From the NCBI GenBank assembly GCA_022704885.1, contig JAKJFO010000087.1, positions 1 to 16,017 on the forward strand: 16,017 bases of DNA. Direction: 5' to 3'. The notes beneath the pieces were generated by a model, which ran no database searches, was not told the DNA's origin, and was given only the letters and a program-made list of their open reading frames with translations. Made by a program: the position numbers and the translations under genes. The first letter of the stretch is position 1. Every line of letters begins with the position of its first letter. Positions 1 through 5,445 of the stretch are shown one piece after another. Source of the stretch: Candidatus Rifleibacteriota bacterium. GTDB lineage: Bacteria > Riflebacteria > Ozemobacteria > Ozemobacterales > Ozemobacteraceae.

Positions 1-1
1 C

Positions 2-1063
2 GGCTGCCACTGGCTGCACATGAAAACTGAAGCACAGCGCCGCGAAAAAGAAGAAGTCCTCGATTTCATTCTTAAACCACTTGCTCCCGGTCGCATCTAC
101 CCGATGGAACCACTGCCCGACCGCGGTTATCGCAATAAAATGGAACTCAAGCTGGCGCTCGACGGCGACAAGGTGATTCTCGGTAACTACAAGTATCGCT
201 CACACGATGTCGTTCCGCTGCGCGGCTGCATTGTGCAGTGCCCGCCCAATCTGGCGGTATACGAGCAGCTCGACACACACATGAACAACCCGCAGCAGCG
301 CGCACTGGCCGAGAATACGAAAAGCATCGTGGTGCGCACTCTGGAACCGCAGCAGCATTGCGCCTTTTATCTGAGTTCTCCCCCGACGCCAGACATGCTG
401 ACTTCGATGCAGGCCTTTTTCGATCAGACCGAGACCCTCAGCCGACTCGAAGCGCATTCCGACATGGGTAATCACCTGACTCTGGTGCGCGAAAAAGGCA
501 TGTTCAATTTTATGAAACGCAACTGGCGCATCTCGGTCAATTCGTTTTTCCAGAACAATCTCGAAGGAGCCGAAGCTATTCTGCACACACTGATATCGCT
601 TTATCAGGCTTATCAGCACAAGGGCAAATTCATCGACCTCTACTGTGGCTGCGGCACCCAGACCTTTCTGCTCGAATCACTGTTCGAAGAAGTCTTTGGC
701 GTCGAAAGCAACATATCTTCATACCAGGATGCCCTCGCCTTTCAGAAAACCCGCTCGAATTCGAAGGCAAAGTTTATCTGCCGCAAAGCCGAAACCATCT
801 TCAACACCCCGATGACCAAAGGCGTCATCGCCGCCCTGCACCTGAATCCGCCGCGCACCGGCATCTCGCAACGCGTCATGCGCGGCCTCTCAGGCATCAA
901 ACCGCGTATCATTTCTTACCTTTCGTGCAATCCCATGACTTTCCGGCGTGATGCCAAGTTCATCAAGCAGATGGGCTACAAGCTCGAGAACGTCTACTCC
1001 TTCGACCTTTTCCCAGGCACCTTCCACATGGAAACCCTCAGTATCTTCGCAAGAGGACAATAG
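2..1063 (+). CDS. 23S rRNA (uracil-5-)-methyltransferase, TrmA/RlmD family, 5'-truncated by window edge
   Basis: This is an S-adenosylmethionine-dependent RNA m5U methyltransferase of the RumA/RlmD/RlmCD type, which methylates the C5 of a uracil in rRNA. The reading frame is open from base 2, and the residues before the first ATG at base 20 (GCHWLH) match the family's Cys-x3-His segment near the [4Fe-4S] cluster, so the true start lies upstream. The QCP motif (Cys codon 239-241) fits the fourth cluster cysteine. The SAM motif I reads DLYCGCGTQTF (about 634-666), followed by the NPPR motif (844-855). The catalytic cysteine is in SCNP (Cys codon 926-928), and the C-terminal FPGTFHMET segment carries the general-base Glu. 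The histidine kinase begins 1 bp after the TAG stop, so the two are probably co-transcribed. The family is certain; the exact target uracil (1939, 747 or a tRNA position) cannot be read from sequence. Confidence 0.9.
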   Translation, partial: GCHWLHMKTEAQRREKEEVLDFILKPLAPGRIYPMEPLPDRGYRNKMELKLALDGDKVILGNYKYRSHDVVPLRGCIVQCPPNLAVYEQLDTHMNNPQQRALAENTKSIVVRTLEPQQHCAFYLSSPPTPDMLTSMQAFFDQTETLSRLEAHSDMGNHLTLVREKGMFNFMKRNWRISVNSFFQNNLEGAEAILHTLISLYQAYQHKGKFIDLYCGCGTQTFLLESLFEEVFGVESNISSYQDALAFQKTRSNSKAKFICRKAETIFNTPMTKGVIAALHLNPPRTGISQRVMRGLSGIKPRIISYLSCNPMTFRRDAKFIKQMGYKLENVYSFDLFPGTFHMETLSIFARGQ

Positions 1064-1064
1064 A

Positions 1065-2555
1065 TTGCTGCAGAACCAGACCGAAAGCCAGGCTCTCAAC
1101 CGAATTCTGATCGTCGAAGACGAACCCGACATCAGTGATTTTCTCTACGAGACTCTTTCACTCTCTGGCTATGAAGTAGCTCAGGCCTATGACGGCGTCG
1201 AGGGCCTCGAAAAAATCGCTCAGTTCAAGCCAAATATGGTTCTGCTCGACATCATGATGCCGAGAATGAACGGACTGGAAGTCTGCCGGCGCATACGGGC
1301 CAGTGAGAGCATGCGCTCGATACGCGTCATCTTCATTTCGGCCAAGGGCTCGCTCGAAGAAAAGCTCGAAGGTTTTCAGGCCGGCGCCAGCGACTTTATC
1401 GTCAAACCCTTTTCCAGCAGCGAACTGCTTGCCCGTATCGAAGCACATTTTCGCATCGATTCACTGTCGCGCGACCTCGAACTGTCTGAAACCAGGTATC
1501 GCCAGCTGGTCGAGCATTCACCCGACGGAATTCTGCTCTTCTCAGACGACAAAAAGCTGTTGTTTGCCAATTCCCGCTTCAAATCGATGATAAACATCAG
1601 AAGTGAGAATCTCGAGACAGGCAGCACCCTCAAACAGCTCGGCGAAATATCACCCCTGTTCAAGGAAGTCGGCAGCCTCATCAAGAAAGTTCAGGAAACC
1701 AGGCTGATCGTAACGCGTACGGTGGCGACCAACTTTCAGCGACATCAGCCATCGGTACTTGAGATCCGCGGTATTCCTTCCGAACTGCCAGGCTCGAGGG
1801 TCTCGATGGTCCAGGTGGTTCTGCGCGACGTCACCGAAAAGCACAATATGGACAAGCTTCTCGCACGCACCGAAAAGATCAATTCGCTCGGCATTCTGAC
1901 CGCAGGTATCGCACATGAGATCAACAACCCGCTCACCGGTATATCAAACGCGATTCAGATGCTGCAGAAAGATTCGGTCAGCATCGAAAAGCGCCAGGAA
2001 ATGCTCGAACTGATTCTAGCCAACATCGGCCGAATCACCCGCATCATCGATGATCTGCGCGTCTTTTCGCGACAGGAACGCCTCGATTCCGACAGATTCG
2101 ATCTGATTCCGGCCATCGAAGAGACCCTCAAACTGCTGCGTTATCAGAGCGAAAGCAAGCACGTCGATATGCAGCTGCTGCACGATGGGCGCAAATACCG
2201 AATAGAAGGAAGCAAAAGTCAGTTTCAGCAGCTGATGGTCAACCTGCTGCTTAACGCCGCGCAGTCGATCGACTCACCCCGGGGAATGGTAAAAGTCGAG
2301 CTGACTCAGGCACAGCTGCCCGTACCATCGGCACAGATCAAGGTAATCGACGATGGCTGTGGAATACCCGAAGAGCAGCTCGACCAGATTTTCGACCCGT
2401 TTTTCACAACCAAACGCGACTGGCACGGAACCGGACTGGGGCTTGCCGTATCACACCGCATAATTCAGCTGCTCAAGGGCACCATTGCGGTGTCCAGCAA
2501 GATTGGACAGGGTACTACCTTCACAGTAACTCTGCCTCTGCTTTCAGAAAGCTGA
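1065..2555 (+). CDS. REC-PAS-histidine kinase (cytoplasmic two-component sensor)
   Basis: This is a 496-residue signalling kinase. An N-terminal receiver domain (about 13-130) has the acidic pair E18/D19, phosphoacceptor D62 (LLDIMMP), S92 and K114 (VKPF). A PAS domain follows (about 142-260, starting [15 protein letters not shown]). Next is the HisKA H-box AHEINNPL with phosphorylatable H284. The HATPase domain carries an N-box ([10 protein letters not shown], about 393), a G1 box (DDGCGIPEE, about 429) and a G2 box (GTGLGL, about 455). The kinase core is NtrB/AtoS-like. No signal peptide or membrane segment is seen, so it is cytosolic. The frame extends upstream to 948 but only across the previous gene. 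The TTG at 1065 is chosen because AAGAGG (1051-1056) sits 8 nt before it and it follows the previous stop by 1 bp. The partner output regulator is not in the window, so the controlled process is unknown. Confidence 0.9.
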   Translation: MLQNQTESQALNRILIVEDEPDISDFLYETLSLSGYEVAQAYDGVEGLEKIAQFKPNMVLLDIMMPRMNGLEVCRRIRASESMRSIRVIFISAKGSLEEKLEGFQAGASDFIVKPFSSSELLARIEAHFRIDSLSRDLELSETRYRQLVEHSPDGILLFSDDKKLLFANSRFKSMINIRSENLETGSTLKQLGEISPLFKEVGSLIKKVQETRLIVTRTVATNFQRHQPSVLEIRGIPSELPGSRVSMVQVVLRDVTEKHNMDKLLARTEKINSLGILTAGIAHEINNPLTGISNAIQMLQKDSVSIEKRQEMLELILANIGRITRIIDDLRVFSRQERLDSDRFDLIPAIEETLKLLRYQSESKHVDMQLLHDGRKYRIEGSKSQFQQLMVNLLLNAAQSIDSPRGMVKVELTQAQLPVPSAQIKVIDDGCGIPEEQLDQIFDPFFTTKRDWHGTGLGLAVSHRIIQLLKGTIAVSSKIGQGTTFTVTLPLLSES

Positions 2556-2561
2556 ACAATC

Positions 2562-3428
2562 TCAGGTTATATCGATACCTTTTGCTGCACATTTGCTGAC
2601 CAGGTCGAAATAAAGCTCCTGGGTGAGCCCATAGTTGCCGAGACGGTTGGCGTGCTTGCCATACTCGCCATGATAATCGCTGCCACCGGTAGAAACGAGA
2701 TCGTGCTGGTTTGCCAGCTCGACGAACCTTTTAACATCTGAAGGCGTGTGCTCTGAATAATAAGCCTCGATACCGTCCCATGGCAGCCCTGAAATATTTG
2801 CCCAGACAGCTGGCCAGTCGCTGGTCAGACCCGGATGTGCGACAACAGCAATACCACCGGCGGCGTGAATCACTTCAATACCGACTTCCGGCAGAACATG
2901 GTCTTTTGCCACATAAGCCGGCTTACCGCGCGACAGATAGCGCTCGAAAGCGCCCTGAAAATCTTTTACGTAACCACGTTCATGCAGATATCTGGCGATG
3001 TGCGGGCGTCCGAGAACCTTTTCAGGAGACTGTTCGAAGCGCTGTTTGAGCTCGGCAACATCGAGACCGAGACCGGCCAGCAGATCAACCATCTTGAGAG
3101 CCCGATAAAAACGCTGATCTCTCTGCTCATTCAACAGTTTTTGCAGGGCTGGCGCATTTTCATCAATATAAAGACCGAGAACGTGCACTGAGGTGTCGCG
3201 ACCCGGCCAGCCACACGACAACTCTATTCCCGGAACCAGTCTTATGGAAAGGCGCCTGGCGGCCTGACGAGCTTCGGCCAGACCGGTGACCGTGTCGTGA
3301 TCGGTAATGCCGATTACCGAAAGCCCTTTTTCGACCGCGCTTTCCACCAGCTGAGCTGGCGAAAGCAAACCGTCAGATGCTGTGCTGTGAGTATGCAGAT
3401 CGGCAAAAACATTATTCTGCTTTTTCAA
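2562..3428 (-). CDS. PHP-domain phosphoesterase, RnmA/YciV-like
   Basis: This 288-residue enzyme belongs to the PHP metal-dependent phosphoesterases, closest in architecture to YciV/RnmA (3',5'-nucleoside bisphosphate phosphatase and 5'-3' exoribonuclease of short RNAs). Metal-binding motifs are complete: DLHTHS (D10, H12, H14), TDHD (D43, H44, D45), GIEL (E69), VHVLG (H82), GRPHIARYL (H143), VVAHPG (H198) and GGSDYHG (D251, H253). The insertion after VHVLG and the RPHIA motif are typical of this subfamily. Its length is normal for the family. The start is TTG, preceded on the minus strand by AAAGGA with about 8 nt spacing. It converges on the histidine kinase with only 6 bp between stop codons, so the two genes have no private terminator. 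Whether it acts on RNA ends or on nucleotide bisphosphates cannot be decided from sequence. Confidence 0.88.
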   Translation of the reverse strand: MKKQNNVFADLHTHSTASDGLLSPAQLVESAVEKGLSVIGITDHDTVTGLAEARQAARRLSIRLVPGIELSCGWPGRDTSVHVLGLYIDENAPALQKLLNEQRDQRFYRALKMVDLLAGLGLDVAELKQRFEQSPEKVLGRPHIARYLHERGYVKDFQGAFERYLSRGKPAYVAKDHVLPEVGIEVIHAAGGIAVVAHPGLTSDWPAVWANISGLPWDGIEAYYSEHTPSDVKRFVELANQHDLVSTGGSDYHGEYGKHANRLGNYGLTQELYFDLVSKCAAKGIDIT

Positions 3429-3581
3429 TATGTGAATCCTTTCGCTGCGACTGATGCTGTATTCTTTTATGTTACAATATCATGGCCAAAACTTCCAGAA
3501 TTAACGAGAATGCTTGCGATTACTAATGCTCTGTCACATTTGGATTGCATGATTGATTGGCTAAAGATTCAGACATGTTAA

Positions 3582-3800
3582 AAAATCATACAAGGGCGCA
3601 GGCGGGTTTCTCAGGCGCGGAAACTTTTTGCACAAGGAGGTGCTTATGACGAGCTGCGCAGGATAGAGCAGCTCGGCCGAGCCAGGCAATATTGGCGCAG
3701 AGCCATAGCTATTCAACAATACTCTCGTCTGGTGAGAGTTGGAGCGAATGAGGGCAAAGCCATCCGCATCTCTAACGGCTGAAGCCGTAAGAGATGCCTA
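3582..3800 (+). ncRNA. candidate structured RNA of unknown class
   Basis: The block contains several helices on one strand. GCGCAG (3596-3601) pairs with CTGCGC (3654-3659). GCTCGG/CCGAGC forms a perfect palindrome (3671-3682). ACTCTC (3721-3726) pairs with GAGAGT (3734-3739) over a 7-nt loop. The strongest hairpin is at 3766-3797: 8 bp, one A-A mismatch, 5 bp and a TGAA loop. That hairpin is not followed by a T-run, so it is not a normal terminator. I do not recognise a known riboswitch, tmRNA, 6S RNA, RNase P RNA or group I/II intron core. The orientation and ends are guesses. An alternative is a degraded coding fragment, since a stop-free 67-codon frame without a start codon spans 3582-3782. 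Confidence 0.3.
3646..3666 (+). other. 6-codon micro-ORF with a strong Shine-Dalgarno
   Basis: AAGGAGG (3634-3640) lies 5 nt before ATG (3646). The frame encodes MTSCAG and stops with TAG at 3664. The signal and start are enclosed by the inverted repeat 3596-3601/3654-3659. This may be a leader peptide or a chance match; nothing downstream is in a position to be clearly attenuated by it. Confidence 0.25.
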
Positions 3801-3869
3801 ATTCCGCCGAGAGCCCGGCAAAAGTGGATAATCCCAGCTTAAATTCTTAGATTCTTGTGTGACAGACGA

Positions 3870-3911
3870 CGATTACGATTACGAGAACGAAAACGGTTAC
3901 GATTACGATTT
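3870..3911 (+). repeat. decayed (CGATTA)n hexamer array, 7 units
   Basis: Seven consecutive hexamers keep the 6-bp register. Units 1, 2 and 6 read CGATTA, while units 3, 4, 5 and 7 read CGAGAA, CGAAAA, CGGTTA and CGATTT. The same unit, in the same orientation, forms clean arrays at 5247-5294 and 14885-14941. This copy ends 16 bp upstream of the -35 element of the next gene. Confidence 0.85.
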
Positions 3912-3927
3912 AGAGGAATAGACCTGT

Positions 3928-3957
3928 TTGACAAGCTGTGGCAGATAACAATATAAT
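3928..3957 (+). promoter_or_regulatory. consensus sigma-70 promoter for the secreted protein gene
   Basis: A perfect -35 TTGACA (3928-3933) and a perfect -10 TATAAT (3952-3957) are separated by 18 bp. Transcription should start near 3964, giving a leader of about 20 nt. The -10 lies inside an inverted repeat, ACAAT-ATA-ATTGT (3948-3960). Confidence 0.8.
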
Positions 3958-3984
3958 TGTGTACCCTTATGGGGAGGTAAACGA

Positions 3985-4767
3985 ATGAGAAAACGAATTT
4001 TTGCAGTTGCACTGGTTCTGTTATTGGCTGGCTCTGTTGTGGTTCAGGCGCAGCCACGCAATATGCTGCCGCGGTTTCCTGAGCTGATAATCGAAAAGGG
4101 GCTTTCAGAAAGCTTTGAAGTAAGTGAGTGCGCTGCCAAAGTAATAATATCAGGGAATGATGCTGATTCGTCGCTGAAAGTCGCCATGAAAAACACGACT
4201 GACAAGGCGGTGGGCAGTTCGGTGAAGTTTAGAATACTCTATCCGGCTGGTGAAAGTCAGGTCAGAATTCGTGTGAACGGCAAATCGGTAAAGTTCGACC
4301 GCAGCAACCCTCGCCACGCCTTCGAACTGCAGCCGGGCGAGACGATCAACTTTGAAATCAATGCCAGAACCTCGGTAAACTATAGTGTCGACAGCGTCAG
4401 AAAAGCTCTGCGCGAGCAGCAGGACGAAAACGAAAAGCGCAAAAAAGGCTTTTTGATGGAAGATTTTACCCGACTGTTCGAACGCGAAAAATTCGGCCGA
4501 CGCTTCATGGTTGGGCCGCTGGTGTCAAAATGGGGGCTTTTTCCGGTCAATTTTGTCAAAGCAAGCATCGAAATAAGTGTACCCTCAGAGTTCGTCATGG
4601 TTTCGCCCAGCACCGAAATCTGGAAAGAAACTCATAGCGGCAATACCAGAGTTTTCAGGTCAGAAGCGCTCGAAAATTTTGCAGCCGCCGTATTTCTGCC
4701 TGAAGGCGACCGTGAAGATTTCATCAAGACCCAGCAGGTGCTGACCTCAGAACAATTCATGCACTGA
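3985..4767 (+). CDS. secreted protein of unknown function
   Basis: The 260-residue product begins with a clear Sec signal peptide: basic MRKR, a hydrophobic core at about 5-20 and a VQA-Q cleavage site after residue 22. The mature part alternates short hydrophobic strands and polar turns (for example VRIRVNG and FELQPGETINFEI), which suggests a beta-sandwich N-terminal half. A charged, probably helical linker follows (about 135-170, rich in Glu, Arg and Lys), then a second beta-rich part. There is a single mature cysteine. I do not recognise the family. The start is supported by GGGGAGG (3971-3977) 7 nt upstream. It is a monocistronic unit, with a perfect-consensus promoter before it and a bidirectional terminator after it, so strong or constitutive expression is likely. 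It is probably periplasmic or surface-exposed. Confidence 0.8.
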   Translation: MRKRIFAVALVLLLAGSVVVQAQPRNMLPRFPELIIEKGLSESFEVSECAAKVIISGNDADSSLKVAMKNTTDKAVGSSVKFRILYPAGESQVRIRVNGKSVKFDRSNPRHAFELQPGETINFEINARTSVNYSVDSVRKALREQQDENEKRKKGFLMEDFTRLFEREKFGRRFMVGPLVSKWGLFPVNFVKASIEISVPSEFVMVSPSTEIWKETHSGNTRVFRSEALENFAAAVFLPEGDREDFIKTQQVLTSEQFMH

Positions 4768-4805
4768 ACGCTTCTGCATTAGCGACAAAGCGTTAAAATC
4801 GACAT

Positions 4806-4837
4806 AAAAAAATGCCCCGTCACCGGGGCATTTTTTT
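4806..4837. terminator. bidirectional rho-independent terminator
   Basis: A perfect 14-bp stem (4806-4819 with 4824-4837) and a TCAC loop has seven As on the left and seven Ts on the right. It can therefore work for both the rightward gene ending at 4767 and the leftward gene ending at 4852. Confidence 0.92.
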
Positions 4838-4851
4838 ATACTTGTTTATGA

Positions 4852-5070
4852 TCAGATGGGGCAGCTGCCGCCACTGCAGTCGCCGTGACCATCGCCGTCA
4901 TCCTGGCCGTCATCTGGATCACCTTCGTGATCGTGACCGCAACCATCGCCACAACCGTCGTCACCATGGTCGCCACCGTCCTGGCAGCCGTCGTTACCAC
5001 AGGCCATAACCGGCGCGGCAACAAAACCGACCATCAAAAACACAACGAGAAGACTGATAAAAAGCTTCAT
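4852..5070 (-). CDS. small secreted Cys/His/Asp/Gly-rich peptide, possible metal binder
   Basis: The 72-residue product has a signal peptide (MKLF then a hydrophobic run to about residue 19) with a likely cut after VMA at residue 23. The next residue is Cys, so a lipoprotein (V-M-A-C, a non-ideal lipobox) is also possible. The 49-residue mature part holds six Cys (24, 29, 40, 44, 65, 70), four His (35, 46, 48, 62), 14 Asp and about 16 Gly. It has no Lys, Arg or aromatic residue. Such a composition fits binding of divalent metal or calcium, but no named family is recognised. Expression signals are excellent: AGGAGG (5079-5084) 7 nt before the ATG and a near-consensus promoter at 5126-5155. A terminator follows. 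The opposite strand also has open frames here (Arg/His-rich), but they have no such signals. Confidence 0.8.
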   Translation of the reverse strand: MKLFISLLVVFLMVGFVAAPVMACGNDGCQDGGDHGDDGCGDGCGHDHEGDPDDGQDDGDGHGDCSGGSCPI

Positions 5071-5125
5071 ACTTCATCCTCCTGATACTTATTAAACTTA
5101 CTCGATACCGAAGCTTACTAATGAC

Positions 5126-5155
5126 ATCATAACAGTGGCACTTTAAAAGTGTCAA
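5126..5155 (-). promoter_or_regulatory. sigma-70 promoter for the small peptide gene
   Basis: Read on the minus strand, TTGACA (5155-5150) and TATGAT (5131-5126) are separated by 18 bp. Transcription should start near 5119, giving a leader of about 48 nt. A perfect inverted repeat CACTTT-A-AAAGTG (5139-5151) overlaps the spacer and the edge of the -35, and could be an operator. Confidence 0.75.
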
Positions 5156-5173
5156 CAGCCAAAAACAAAAAAG

Positions 5174-5185
5174 TGATTACGATTA
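5174..5185 (+). repeat. two-copy hexamer stub (TGATTA CGATTA)
   Basis: Two units in register with the hexamer family, followed by CGACG, lie just before the GGA-loop hairpins. The hairpin pair is thus bracketed by hexamer copies on both sides. Confidence 0.6.
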
Positions 5186-5192
5186 CGACGCA

Positions 5193-5243
5193 GGCCACGG
5201 ATGGCCAAGTGTCGAGGCGCCGCCGGATGGCAAGCGCATCGAC
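5193..5243 (+). promoter_or_regulatory. two tandem GGA-loop stem-loops
   Basis: Hairpin 1 pairs GGCCA (5193-5197) with TGGCC (5202-5206) around a CGGA loop. Hairpin 2 pairs GTCGA (5211-5215) with TCGAC (5239-5243) and GCGC (5217-5220) with GCGC (5234-5237). Inside it GCC/GGC closes a GGAT loop (5225-5228). Both present the core CGGATGG at the tip, which resembles the GGA-in-loop sites bound by CsrA/RsmA proteins. The block lies between hexamer copies and upstream of the mapped plus-strand promoter, so it would need another transcript to act as RNA. A DNA-level or repeat-element role is equally possible. Confidence 0.4.
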
Positions 5244-5246
5244 TCA

Positions 5247-5294
5247 CGATTACGATTACGATTACGATTACGATTACGATTACGATTACGATTA
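5247..5294 (+). repeat. perfect (CGATTA)8 hexamer array
   Basis: Eight identical CGATTA units (48 bp) end 40 bp before the -35 element of the foldase gene. The orientation is the same as in the arrays at 3870-3911 and 14885-14941. A multiple of 3 bp means frame is kept if read as codons, but no supported gene covers it. Confidence 0.95.
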
Positions 5295-5334
5295 AAAAAA
5301 GATACAGGAACCGGGATGAATAAAAAAGCAGTTT

Positions 5335-5363
5335 TTGACATGTATGTCATGGGGTGATATAAT
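5335..5363 (+). promoter_or_regulatory. perfect-consensus sigma-70 promoter for the foldase gene
   Basis: TTGACA (5335-5340), a 17-bp spacer and TATAAT (5358-5363) match the consensus exactly. Transcription should start near 5370, giving a leader of about 75 nt. An inverted repeat TGACAT-GT-ATGTCA (5336-5349) overlaps the -35 and spacer, and could bind a dimeric repressor. Confidence 0.82.
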
Positions 5364-5445
5364 CCACAGTCCCGAAGTGTCCCATACCATATCAGATGAG
5401 GGCACGGGTGGTTTATCAAGACAAGATTGACGAGGTAACAAGCGA

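Larger units (their letters stand above)
3429..3984. other. 556-bp gene-free region between a leftward and a rightward gene
   Basis: From left to right the stretch holds the leader of the minus-strand PHP gene (no convincing promoter; a weak TTGGCC-17-AAGAAT can be drawn on the minus strand). It then has an AT-richer stretch to about 3580, a GC-richer block with several inverted repeats (3582-3800), and a decayed hexamer array (3870-3911). A consensus promoter (3928-3957) for the next gene ends it. I see no tRNA, no CRISPR-type repeat and no recognisable protein family here. Confidence 0.7.
5071..5445. other. 375-bp divergent regulatory region
   Basis: This gap between divergently transcribed genes contains, in order, the leader and promoter of the minus-strand peptide gene (5126-5155). 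Next come a 2-copy hexamer stub (5174-5185), two GGA-loop hairpins (5193-5243) and an 8-copy hexamer array (5247-5294). The plus-strand promoter (5335-5363) and a leader of about 75 nt for the foldase gene complete it. No additional gene is seen. Confidence 0.8.

Noticed and set aside
200..619. Minus-strand open frame under the methyltransferase gene
   Set aside because: It is a shadow of a strongly supported family on the plus strand, with no ribosome site or recognisable motif.
948..1064. 39-residue N-terminal extension of the histidine kinase
   Set aside because: It lies wholly inside the methyltransferase gene in another frame and is low-complexity Ser/Thr. The TTG at 1065 has a ribosome site and directly precedes the receiver domain.
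3582..3782. 67-codon stop-free frame reading like a short helical, Arg-rich protein
   Set aside because: There is no start codon or ribosome site, the Arg codon use is unlike its neighbours, and a length of 67 codons is not rare by chance. It is kept only as an alternative for the structured block.
3766..3797. Rho-independent terminator
   Set aside because: The stem is strong, but no T-tract follows on either strand and no supported gene ends just before it.
3429..3984. tRNA, tmRNA, 6S RNA, RNase P RNA or a known riboswitch
   Set aside because: I looked for T-loop, CCA, and conserved core motifs and found none that fit.
4812..5085. Plus-strand Arg/His-rich and Thr/Val-rich open frames over the small peptide gene
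   Set aside because: They have no signal peptide logic or expression signals. Their odd composition is the complement of the Gly/Asp/His/Cys codons on the minus strand, where promoter, ribosome site and terminator are all present.
5247..5294. CRISPR array
   Set aside because: The units are 6 bp and contiguous with no spacers, so it is a simple tandem repeat.
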